Source of the DNA: Hedera helix | Lineage: Eukaryota; Streptophyta; Magnoliopsida; Apiales; Araliaceae | DNA length: 64,000 bases | NCBI GenBank assembly: GCA_947179155.2 | Contig: OX359264.1 | Coordinates: forward strand, 5,967,501 to 6,031,500 | Direction: 5' to 3' | Shown: one piece after another, positions 47,193 through 58,430 of the stretch | How positions within the stretch are numbered: position 1 is the stretch's first letter | Layout: each line of letters begins with the position of its first letter | Notes under the pieces: generated by a model | Database searches by the model: none | What the model was told of the DNA's origin: nothing | The model's input: only the letters and a program-made list of their open reading frames with translations | Program-made: the position numbers and the translations under genes

Positions 47193-47896
47193 TAAATTAA
47201 TTACTGATAAAAATAGAAAAAGTGTTGACATAAAGAAATATAGAGGAACGATTGGAAGTATGTTGTATATCACTACCAGTAGGCCTAACATTATGTCGAG
47301 TGTCTGTAAATGTGTTAGATTTCAGTCAAATCCTAAAAAATCACATTTGGTTGCTGTAAAAAGAATTTTTAGATATTTTAAAGGAACCACAGACTTAGGA
47401 TTATGGTATCCTAAAGGTCAACCATTTAATCTTGTTTTCAGATTCTGATTATACCGGTTATCATATTAATTGAAAAAGTATAAGTGACACTTGTCAGTTT
47501 CTGGGTGGTTGTTTAGTTTCTTGGTTCTCTAAGAAATAAAACTCAGTATCTATTTCAACCATCAAAACAGAGTATATAGCTTATGCACGAAGTTGTGCAT
47601 AGATATTATGGATGAAACATACTTTTGCTGATTATAATTTAAAATTTGATTGTGTGTTTATATTATGTGATAATAAAAGTGCTATAAATTTAAGCAAATA
47701 TATTGTGTTACATGCTAGATCAAAATATATAGATGTCAAGCATCATTTTTTATGTGATCATGTAAACAATGATAACATTAAATTAGATCATATTGATACA
47801 AATTTAAAAATTGTTGATATATTCACAAAGTCATTGAGTTCTGACAAATTTTGCAAATTACGTATGGATTTAGGCATGTTATATTTTTCAGCATAA
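47149..47896 (+). pseudogene. Copia RT C-terminal end and RNase H remnants
   Basis: 47149-47448 carries the end of RT (PLNTPMSTTDKL, YRGTIGSMLYITTSRPNIM, KRIFRYFKGTTDLGLWYP). 47612-47896 carries the RNase H tail (CDNKSAINLSK, HARSKYIDVKHHFL, IVDIFTKSLSSDKF). The intervening SDSDYTGY-type segment is broken by a shift and stops. Confidence 0.82.
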
Positions 47897-47973
47897 TTAT
47901 TTATGCTTTCTAACACATGTGCTTTAAGGTTTATTAATTTGCTTATTCATACATAATAACAAAAAAATTAATA

Positions 47974-47977
<4 letters not shown>

Positions 47978-48021
<44 letters not shown>
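47978..48021. repeat. (TA)n microsatellite
   Basis: TA tract just 3' of the copia RNase H remnant. Confidence 0.92.
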
Positions 48022-48025
<4 letters not shown>

Positions 48026-49057
48026 TGTATGTACTAATACATGTTTTAAGAGTTATTTTTTTTATTATATATCTATATCCTATATAAATATGTATATTTA
48101 TACAAATATGTATACTTTTTTTTGAAGAGTTGGTTGCTATAAATGAGTTTTTATCGTTACAAACTTTTCTCTATAGGTAAAGACTGTTTTTTATATACTA
48201 ATTTATCTTCTGTAGGTTCTAAAAAGCATGTTTATTCTCCCCATCACTTTTTGTGATGACAAATGGGGAGAAGAAAAATATTATATTAGGCAACACTGCA
48301 TACTATCTTCTGCCAATATAAATCATATATAATTCTATGTGAATTTCTCAAATTAAAAATTTCTTCAAAATATATGCATAAATTTAGGGGGAGTATTTAA
48401 AATATTTTTACATATTTGTCATCATCAAAACATGGGAGATTAATGGGTCTCCAACTTTTAGTGCATTTATTTTGATAATAACAAATTAAGTAAATAAGAT
48501 TAATTAAAAATAAAATCCTCTCCATAGGTTAATATTTATTTTAATTATCTTATTTACTTTGACCAAAAATATTTTATAAACTTATTGAATTAATATTTTA
48601 TTAACCTTGATAAATTAATGTCAAGTGTTATAAATATTTAATTCATAAAGTAACATTTTCTAAAGTAAGGAGAACTCTGATTATTTTTTGAATTATTATT
48701 TTAATACCAAAAGAAGTTTAGCAAAAACAAGAATCAATTTTATTAACAAAATTTTATCTGAAATCTGTTGGGCATTATCCGAAAATTATTAATTGATTAT
48801 GTATGCATGCGATTTGGAAATGAGTTAATTAATTCATGAATAGTACATACATGAAAAGGAACTTGGAAAGTCTTGGAATTTTGTTTGCTATCATGGTTCT
48901 TTAAATGGAAAGTAGTTTGAAAATATTTAAGGCTAAAAGCTTTGTTGCATTGTAAAGCCAAATCTTCTCTCTCTTCAAAACATTGTGTTTTCGATAGAGA
49001 AGGTCATCATGTGCTAGGAAAAATTCAAAAATTGAATTTCTCTCTCCTCCTTATTGG

Positions 49058-50592
49058 TGTTAGAATTTATGCCCTAGAGGCTAATTATTTGATGTAATTA
49101 CTTAACATTTTTGATATTATATTTGATTGAATAAATTGATTATTTTATTATGATTTCATTTACTGCGTTATATAAATGTTAACATAATAAAAGCCCTTAG
49201 AATAATGATACGAATTATATAGCTTTAAGTATGTGACTTGAACATGAGATTATATAATTATAATTAGTATCATTGCTCTTAAATGTCCCTAGTCGAGTAT
49301 CATTGTTAATGGGACAACAATGATGCATTGAGACTAGTATGTGGATTGACTGATGGCCAAATCTCATTGGTCATAAATATATGAGATATTTGAGTCAATG
49401 CATAGGTACATGTTAGAGAACAATGTACTGGACTGACCCACCATGAGAATTCTACATGGAGCATTATGCAAAGTGTCATAAGAAATTCTTATAGTGACAA
49501 TGATGTAATGATCCTCCGACCTGAAGTCACTATATTATTACACGAGAATTTGTGTACTTTGATATCATCAAATGTCACCTTTAATAGGGTGGATAATAAA
49601 GGTGATTATTGGCTACATCATGAATCGTGTGAGGAATATGAGTGATCTAGATGGAATTTAACCCTACTATATATTAGGGGTGATATTCATAGGCCTCTTG
49701 ATTCTGTAGGACTATGAAATGCATGGCATGCTCAAATATTGATTTGTTTCATATAGTCTACTCATTGATCAAGAAAACTCAGATTAAATTATGAAGAGTA
49801 TGACATATTCCATGCCTCGAGTTTAATCTAGGATATAAGGTTAAAAGGATTAAATTACATTGAAACATTGGTCACGAAAAGGTTGTATTGAATCACCGAT
49901 CTTATTATTATTTGGGTAGCAGTGATGCATTACTAGATGCCGCTCACTGTTTATAATTTTATAATATGATTTTAAAATTATTGCCAACATAATAATAACC
50001 TATAGGGTCACACACATAGAACGTATTTAAAAGGAATTAATTTAAATTGTAAGTATTTAAATATGTCAATATAATTGATAGTATTTAAAATTACGAATTT
50101 AAATTAATAGGATAATTTATATATATATGTATATTAATTAATTTAGACTTAATTAAGATATAATATATATAAATTCAGATTTTATTTTTCTAATTAAATT
50201 AGGTTTTGGTTAATTCCTATTAACTACTATATATATGATATATCAGTAGTCTTAATGACGTAAGGAACAAAAACCAAAAACCTTAGCCTCTTTCAGAAAG
50301 AGGCTAGAGAAAAATAATTGAGAAATCCTGATCTTGGTGGCTAGTACCGCGGTTCCTTTTGCTGCAGATCGTGGGACGATTCGCGGAGCGTTCTTGTGGA
50401 TACCGTAGAGACGCAATCGCTGGATTGCGTTGAAGATTCGAAGCCGTTCAAGAATTCCATCGTCTCCTGTCCATATTAGATAATCGATAAAATAATCTAA
50501 ACCTCTGATTAATCTGTTTTCGCATGGATCCTGTTTTAGGGTTTCAAAATTTTTTTAAATTCCGCTGCTTTCACTGTGTTGAAACCCTAACA
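49058..50592 (+). mobile_element. Solo LTR (1535 bp), copia-like
   Basis: Starts TGTTAG and ends CTAACA, a perfect 6-bp terminal inversion with TG..CA ends, and is flanked by an identical 5-bp duplication ATTGG (49053-49057 and 50593-50597). The start (ATGCCCTAGAGG) and the end region (AAATTCCGCTGC) are words I associate with plant copia LTRs. No internal domain adjoins either side, so it is what recombination between two LTRs leaves behind. It landed 3' of the decayed copia body, perhaps inside that element's own 3' LTR. Confidence 0.8.
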
Positions 50593-50782
50593 ATTGGTCC
50601 GCTGAAATTTAATATGCTGCAAAGTTGAAATATGAGAAGCAAAATGCTTAATCCCAACCATGAGCCATTCAAAATTAAATGTTGGAAATTTTTCTCTCTT
50701 AAGCTAATTAGTCTAAAATGTATTTGTGTACATTCATGCTGATTGCTTTATCATGCAATTTCTCTCTCCACAAATATATATA

Positions 50783-53700
50783 CAGTGGCAGAAGGAAGGG
50801 GGGGGGGGGTCAACTGCCCCTGGTAGCCGCTGCCGACATGCCTCTGTGTCTCCCTTCTTGCCCCTAGTAGGCGGTAGCCACTGCCCACTGTCGGCCGGCA
50901 GTCCTCACTCCTCTGTCCTTCTCCTTCTCGGCGACACAGCAGGTTGATTTGGGATTTTTTTTTTTTAAATTACTAAATGAAACGTCGTCGTTTCATTTAG
51001 TAAGTTAAAAAAATAAATAAAAAAAGATAAAAGCCAAACCTTTCAGCAGAAAGCTCACAACCATCACTGACCACTCACACTTCCCTTCTTCACTAATCTC
51101 CACGGCGCCACCACTGACCACTCGGCACTCACGGCTGACGGCTCACCAGTCACCACTGCTCCTCGCCGCCGACCGCTGCTGCCTAACTGGTAAGGGTAAG
51201 TAGTTATCATTTGTCAATTTAATTAAATATTTGATTTAGGGTTAAAAAATTAGTGATTTATCATTTGTACTTCTTCTAATTGATGGATCAATTTGATTAC
51301 AATTTATTTTATTTTGAATTTTGTTGTTCCTTTTGTTTTGGTTGATAATTTATGGTTGTGGTTTGAGGTATCAAATACAGAAATTGCATGCTTCATGTTT
51401 TGATAAATCGTACTATTTGTATTTGTTGTTGGTTCTTTATACGATCTGTTTGGTTTCTGGGAACTAGAGGCGGAAATAATGGTTATTGTTGCCAAATGTC
51501 ATTAGTTAAAATTTATATAACAAATAACTGAAGTAAGGAATTTTATGCTTAATGTTGCCATTAAATTAGAGATTTAGAGTTTGTTACTTGTTAATTTGTT
51601 ATTAGAGATTTTGTGCTTAATGTTGGCGTTAAATGTTTAAATTGATGAAATTATTGTGAAATGCTCTAATTGGGCAAAATGAATTACTATGATTTGGTAA
51701 TTGATTAGAAATTGATGTTTTTATTTATTTTAGATTATGTATAAATACTTGATTAAGCGACCAAGAACTGTTGATTCTTCTAATAGTCAATTACCAAGTT
51801 CCGAAGCAAGTGGTGGTCTAAATAATTCACATGTGGAGTTTAATCCAAACAATATTGTTAGTGATCCGGGGTTACACAAAGCAATTGAAGACTTTGATAT
51901 TGTGATTAGAGATCAAGTTAGAAGAGAGTATTTGACTAGAGGTCCATATCAACCAATTGCCCATAATTATCCCCAAAAAAATTTCTCTAATGTGAAGAGA
52001 AGCTTTCGGCCCACTTGGTTTAAAATTTTTGAGTGGTTGGAGTATAGCATTTCAAAGGATGCGACCTTTTGCTTTTGTTGCTATATATTCGGCAATTCAA
52101 ATAGAGTAGATGCTTTTACAAAAAAAAAGGGTTTAGCAACTGGAAAAAGGCACTAGAAAAATTTCAAGAACATGTGGGGTGCTTCGAATAATGCTCATAA
52201 TGATGCTAGAATACAACTTCAAGGTTTTCAAAATCAAAGGCAGAGTGTGTCACATATACTACTAGCACACGGGCAAAAGATGAAGGTTGCTTATCGCACC
52301 CGTTTAACGGCGACTTTGGATGTCACACGCCTTCTTTTGAAGCAAGGTTTGCCTTTTCGTGGACATGATGAGTCATCGACTTCATCAAATAAGGGAAATT
52401 TCCTAGTGTTTTTTGAGTGGTACAACCTATGAAATGAAGAGGTAGGCAAGGTAGTTAATGAGAATGCTCCTGGAAACAATCAAATGACTTCTCCAAAAAT
52501 TCAAAAAGAACTAGCAACTGCTTGTGTTGTGGAAACTACACTTGCCATCATCAATGATATTGGGGAGAAGATCTTTTCTATTATGGTTGATGAGTCTCGA
52601 GATGTTTCAATAAAGGAGCAAATGGGAGTTGTTTTGAGATATGTAAACAACCATGAAGATGTGATTGAAAGGTTTTTTGGTGTGGTGCATGTGCCTGACA
52701 CTTCATCTATTTCTTTGAAGAATGCTATTGATGAATTGTTTGCAAAACATAAATTATCATTATCGAGATTGAGAGGTCAATGATATGATGGGGCTTCAAA
52801 TATGCAAGGCAAATTCAATGGATTAAAGGCTCTTATTTTAAAAGAAAATCCATATGCAATGTATATCTATTGTTTTTCTCACCAACTCCAATTAGTTGTT
52901 GTTGCTGTTGCCAAGAGCAACTGTATTGTGAGTGATTTTTTCCAATATGTTATTATGATTGTGAATGTGGCTGGAGCATCATGTAAAAGGAAAGATAAAC
53001 TTAGACAGCTTGAACATGATAGGATCGTAAAGTGTTTGAAAAAGGGAGAGATAGTTAGTGGTAAAGGAAAAAATCAAGAAACGAGTTTAAGACGGCCAGG
53101 AGATACTCGTTGGGGGTCACATTACATAACTATACTCCGTCTTATATCTATGTGGACTTCCGTAGTAGAAGTGCTTGAAAATGTGCATGATGATGATACT
53201 TCTGATGATAATAACGGTATAGCCATAAGTTTGATTGATAAGATGGAGAATTCTGAATTTGTATTTGTGATGCATTTGATGAAATATTTATTGGGAATCA
53301 CAAATAAATTGTCACATGCCTTGCAACAAAAAGATCAAAACATTGTACATGCTGCGAGATTGATTGGGGTAATGAAAGCTCAACTACAAGATTTTAGGGA
53401 GGCGGAGTGGGAGAATTTTTTGAAGGAAGTCAATATTTTTTGTGAGAAGAACATGATCCCAATAATTAATATGAAAGACAACATGAGATCTCGCGGTCGT
53501 AGCAGGCGCAACGGATAAATTATTACTAATTTTCATCATTATCGTGTTGAGATTTTTTGTCAGGTATAAGTATATAAACTTTTTTCATTATTCCTATCCA
53601 AGAATTTATCTTCTTTTGTTGATTTTTCATTATTACAATGTAGGTTGTTGATTCAATTGTTCAAGAGATGAACAATCATTTTTCAGAAGCAAGCACGGAG

Positions 53701-54279
53701 TTACTTTTATGCATATCATGCCTTGATCCAAGTGATTCGTTCTCTAAATTTAACAAAAATAAGTTACTCCGTCTTGCTGAGCTTTATCCAGAAGATTTCT
53801 TAGTGACTGATCGCATGATACTTGGGGATCAACTTATTAATTACATTTATGATATGCAAAGCCATAATCAATTTATTGAGATCGAAGGTTTGTGAATTCT
53901 TGCTAAGAAGCTGATTGAAACAAGAAGAAATATGACTTTTACATTGGTATATCGATTGATTGAGTTGGCTTTGGTTTTACCAGTTGCAATTGCTACTGTT
54001 GAAAGAGTATTCTCTGCGATGAAAATTGTCAAGACTGACTTGCGTAATAAAATGGGAGGCGAGTAGATGAATGACAGTCTGGTAGTTTATATTGAGAAGG
54101 ATATTTTTTTAACAATTGAAAACGAACAAATTTTGAGACGTTTTCAAACTATGCAGAGTCGCAGAATACAATTGGCTCATCTCAGTCGTATATCTGAAAG
54201 AAGTAGTTCAAGCGTCAATAAATAAATTTTTTATTAAGAGATTTTGACTCCCCTGTAATCTTGTCCTGGTTCCGCCACT
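50783..54279 (+). mobile_element. Decayed hAT transposon with terminal repeats
   Basis: About 3.5 kb. The left end is CAGTGGCAGAAGGA; the right end read inward is TAGTGGCGGAACCA. Both sides abut AT repeats, so the 8-bp duplication (probably ATATATAT) cannot be placed exactly. Inside is a transposase gene with a GC-rich untranslated first exon (to about 51190) and a start ATG at 51737 after a TTTTAG acceptor. Confidence 0.82.
51737..54225 (+). pseudogene. hAT transposase of the TTF-zinc-finger/DUF4371 (ZMYM1-like) type, disrupted
   Basis: In order: an N-terminal TTF-type zinc finger (RSFRPTWFKIFEWLEYSISK then CFCCYIF), a DUF4371-like region (about 52170-52430), the catalytic domain (FSIMVDESRDVSIKEQ, then YDGASNMQGKFNG after a stop, CFSHQLQLVVVAVAKS, PGDTRWGSHYITI), and the C-terminal dimerisation domain ATVERVFSAMKIVKTDLRNK. 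Stops lie at 52154, 52430, 52781 (TGA where relatives read Gly before YDGASNM), 53516, 53893 and 54064. A frameshift precedes a still recognisable intron (53564-53643, CAG|GTATAAG ... TGTAG). Total length is about that of intact relatives, roughly 750-800 residues, but no functional protein can be made. Confidence 0.85.
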
Positions 54280-54825
54280 ATATATATATATGTGTGTGTG
54301 TGTGTATTTGCTGGAATTTTTTTTGTATGCATGCATGTACATACTCTTTCCTCACAAATATATTATATATGTTTTTATGTGTGTGTGACCGTTGGTTGCA
54401 TATAACCATGATAGTTCTCCCTCCTACTGATTGGACCGCTGAATTTGAATTTGCTTTGTTTGGTTAGCAAGTCTAGATGATCATATTAAATGAACAATCC
54501 GCGTGATCTCTTTTAAATTTGGACCTTTAATGCCTAGCAGTAGCCACCCAACCATTGATCAAGTAACTCAGACTTAAAAAACCAATCTTCAGATTTTTCT
54601 ATAACTAGAAGGCGTCCCTTTATTCTCTTTTACCGATATACAAAAAGAAAGAAAGTTTTCTCCTTATCTATATGCTCTCTAAAAAGCTTTCAAAGTATTC
54701 CTCTAAAAGTTATTATCTTATTTTGAAGAGAAAAATTGGTCCAAATATTTGAAATATATTATTTTGTTATATTAACTGTTTATCTCATACTTATTTATAT
54801 TTGTAGATATACAAATATAAATTGT

Positions 54826-54829
<4 letters not shown>

Positions 54830-54900
<71 letters not shown>
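54830..54900. repeat. Compound (CA)n(TA)n microsatellite
   Basis: About 30 AC units followed by a short TA tract. A frame of alternating His-Thr across it is an artefact. Confidence 0.95.
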
Positions 54901-55516
54901 TCCATTATATTAGATAAATGTTCTGAGCATATATTATGCCAAGTGAAGATATTCTTCCTAAATGAGGGACTTGTCAACTGAAATTCTAGAAAGACATTTA
55001 TCGATATAGTGATCTATATAAATTAAGTTTTATGTAAATCATCGTTGCGAAGCTTTAAGTATGGTTATATACTTAGTTACCGCATATTGCCCGACTAAGT
55101 AGCCTTATTTAAAATGATCACATCATAGATCAAATATATCAATATATATAAATTTGAGTAAAATAAATTTATTTGTTATATCAAGTATTATTTAAACCGC
55201 TTTATTTATTATACTTGATATCTTTCATTACAAGTGTTTGATCTTTAAATTCGATTATTTATAAAATACTTGTTGCATAATATAACTATTATATATCTGC
55301 TTAATTTAATAAGCACATTACTATCTATAAAAGTTATTTTAACTTTTATAACTGACCTTAAATTTTTATTTGTTTTAATCAAGAAGCTTATTTTTATTTA
55401 TAAAGGAAAAGTTAACTTTTATAAATTTGTATTGAAAAATATATATCTGCTTATTTAATAAGCATTTTTCAAAAATAATTATTTATTGAAAAATGTTGGT
55501 TTATTGATTTTATATT

Positions 55517-55769
55517 TATGTGAGAAAAAGAAAGTGATCATTTGACCAAGACCAGGGTCTTAGAAAGGTCAATGGATAGTTGAGTCTCTAGTGTACTTGA
55601 GAGGTAAGGGGCAAACATCTTGTTTCAAGAACAAATTATAAAATAAAAGGTTTAGCGAGTTAGTTGTCTTTAAATCTATGAGAAAAAGAGTGATTTTTTA
55701 ACCAAAACCAGAATCTTAGATAGGTCAACGAGTAATTGGGTCTCTATTGTACTTGTGAGGTGAGGAACT
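55517..55769 (+). repeat. Imperfect tandem duplication, period about 161 bp, second copy split by an LTR
   Basis: Copy one starts near 55517 (GTGAGAAAAAGAAAGTGAT) and copy two near 55678 (ATGAGAAAAAGAGTGAT). Shared words include AGGTCAA, GTCTCTA(G/T)TGTACTTG and GAGGT(A/G)AGG. Copy two is interrupted at 55769 and resumes after 57645 with CTCTTGTTTCAAGA, matching copy one. Confidence 0.7.
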
Positions 55770-57645
55770 TGTTGGTTTGCAAAAATATAGCATACATATA
55801 ATCAAATTATATAAGCGCAACGGAAGCAAGAAAATCATATTTTAAAAATTTTGTACAAACCAATAACCCGGATCTTTCTTATGCGACTATTATTAATTGA
55901 GGAATGATAAAAGAATTTATACCTTTGTAGAACCAAGCTTTCACGGGTACAAGTTCATATCCCTTTATTCATTCACTTTCTTCTTCAAATTCACCAATTA
56001 GATTCCACGGATTAATGTTAGCTCCCCAAGTGTAAAGCCTCTATAGGTGATCCATCAGGAGATCTATGAATTAAAGAAGTGGATTATGGTTTCTCCAAAC
56101 CATGGGTGGCTAACCCTAATTCTCTCTCTCTCTCTCTCTCTAGCTCCTTAGATGTAGAGAATTATGGAGTATTCTCTCTATTCTAATGAAAAAGTGTGTA
56201 ACCTTAATCTATGATAAGACTCCTCTTATTTATAGATATAGTTAACCCTCCTAAACTATTTAGGATTAGGGTTTTAATTTAATTCCCAATTTAATTAAGA
56301 ACTAAATTAATTAATTACAATTCCTAAACCATTTAGGAACTTAATTATTTAATAATACTACTACTACTTATTAATTAATTCTTAAACCATTTAGGAACTA
56401 AATAATAATACTAGTAATAATAATAATAGTAATAATAATAATAATAAGACTCCTCTTATTAATTTATAATTAGTATTTCTAAAATACTAAATTATAAATA
56501 TTAAGCTATTTAATTTAATCTATCACCATAGTATAAATTAAATATATACTTAATTTATTATTACGATTATGTCATCCACTTCTAAAATAAATATTACTCT
56601 TTTGCGATGTGACCCTTTAAGTTCTCCATATTAAACCGGTTGTATAATAAATAAATTAGAACAATTTTAATTCATTTATTACGAATTAACTCTTTAATTC
56701 AGAATAAATAATTACTCCACAATAAAGGTAAGCCCCCTTAGTGATTAGTCGACTTTTCAGATAATATAGATTTCAACATTTGATCGTAAAAGAACCTTTC
56801 AGCAAATAGTTACCGTACAATTCAATCCTTCTACCATACAATGTTCCAATCAAATATAAGACACGAATTTTTTGTCAAGTCTTATTTATTTGATTATATG
56901 CATTTCAATTCACAAATACACAACTATAGTTAATGTAAATTAGAAACTTCTTTCTAATTCCATTCAACCCTGACCAGGGATTTCTGAGTTGTCACTTATT
57001 GAATCGCATAGGACATTATCTCCCTTTACTGGAAGTGGTAGATCCTTTGTTGATCATTCATCTATCTCCATATGTACCTTATTATACCCAATCATATCCT
57101 TTGATATACCAACAAGTCTTAAGGAATATGTCAAAGTATAACTTAGTACACACAAGATACTATGATGATCTCAAGTCCAAGGATCACTTGTATGACTATC
57201 ACATAAGGAACTTCTATTGACAGACAAGTAAAACTCCATTAGGTGTTCCTTGAGCGAGTCACGTTCAGTGAACTTATTCTCTAATAAGCACCTACATATT
57301 TGTTTTAATGTCTCTACACAAATGATTATGAGATCAATCATCATCTTCATAAGAGCAAGCATAGTATGTATCAATCTATCCGGATCTACTAATCCCCTTT
57401 TTAGTGATCCAACGATTAGGAACAATTTTAATTTTGAGCTATCTTGAATTTAGATCTCATTAGCATGATCCTCATCATGGTTCTAAAAGCATTGCTCGAA
57501 AACTATGGATTTATCCATTTGATTAATTCAAGTAATTAATCATGAATAAAGAAATGCCTTGATTTTTTTATTAATAAATGAACAAGATTACAAAGTATAT
57601 GCTTATCACATCAAATGTGATTGGCTTGAGGGCATACTACTTTCA
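55770..57645 (-). mobile_element. Solo LTR (1876 bp), copia-like, inverted orientation
   Basis: Read on the - strand it starts TGAAAGTAGTATGCCCTCAA and ends GCAAACCAACA. The flanks are GAACT (55765-55769) and GAACC (57646-57650), a 5-bp duplication with one mismatch. The neighbouring tandem copy shows the uninterrupted site, which supports both borders. The ATGCCCT-AAGCC-AAT beginning resembles the solo LTR at 49058-50592. The ORFs inside are not recognised and probably meaningless. Confidence 0.75.
56124..56144. repeat. (CT)n microsatellite
   Basis: Short CT tract inside the solo LTR; a degenerate (TAA)n tract lies further on at about 56402-56449. Confidence 0.85.
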
Positions 57646-58177
57646 GAACCGACCTCTTGTTTCAAGATTAGATTGTAAAGCAGAGCTAGACTCGAAAACA
57701 GGTACAACTACGTTTAAGGAAGGAACGAGGAACTACTGTCCAAGATAAGTAGTTGTATGTATAATTGAAAGTTGATCTATAAAACTTTATAAATGTTTCT
57801 CCACCTATTGAAGGAGAATTGATTACTGATAGTAATAAGATTTCAAGTCTTGCAGAGGATCTTGAGACAAGACGTAGTAATATACCCGAGTTATATGTTA
57901 TGAACCATCTAAATCTATGTGCATTGTGTGATTAAATTTTTACTGTCTTGCATATTAATTTATTAAACTGTAAATTATTTAATCAAAAATTCAAAAAGAT
58001 CGAAGATAATTTTTAATCAATAATAATGTATTCAACCCCCTTCTAGATTATTATTAGACTTTCAAGTACGTTATTTAAAAGTTATATTGAAATGGAATGA
58101 AATGAAATAGAATATAATGATTAAAATAATCCTAACTAACTATATATATGTAATAATCCAAAATAAGTATAATACTC

Positions 58178-58181
<4 letters not shown>

Positions 58182-58221
<40 letters not shown>

Positions 58222-58282
58222 AACATATAATAATGTACGTATCTAGTATATAATATAATATAATATAATATAATATAATACA
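58182..58282. repeat. (TA)n and (TATAA)n simple repeats
   Basis: A TA tract (58182-58220) is followed by a TATAA/ATAAT tract (about 58246-58282). Confidence 0.9.
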
Positions 58283-58430
58283 AAATAAATATAATACCTA
58301 TTAATATATTAATATAATATATTATATGTATTTATTTATTTATATTATCATAACATTTTTTTCTATTTTTTGTTTATTAGAACCGCGATTCCGACAGAAT
58401 GATCATTCCGACCAAACTTAGCATACTAAA

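Larger units (their letters stand above)
44940..48443 (+). mobile_element. Decayed Ty1/copia element, 5'-truncated, SIRE/Maximus-like
   Basis: Domain order is pre-integrase, integrase, RT, RNase H, which identifies Ty1/copia. It begins in the protease-to-pre-integrase region; gag, primer site and left LTR were not found. Wording such as KFDPKSDERIFLGYS, RVFNKRSLVVEESMNV and a TTTGTCATCATCAAAA tail followed by a weakened purine tract (about 48436-48441) resembles the SIRE branch. A probable 3' LTR starts near 48444 (TGGGTCTCCAAC) but its end was not found. Several frames are needed to read pol, so the element is old. Confidence 0.8.

Noticed and set aside
54736..54981. 81-codon frame with a run of His-Thr
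   Set aside because: It is a translation of the (CA)n microsatellite.
57171..57447. 65-84-codon frames on both strands
   Set aside because: They lie inside the inverted solo LTR, overlap each other and match no protein I recognise.
55494..58070. Possible larger LTR from TGTTGG at 55494 to a TTCAACCCCCTTCTAG-type end near 58065
   Set aside because: The ends look LTR-like but flanks do not give a target duplication, and the interior is complicated by the nested solo LTR; left unannotated.
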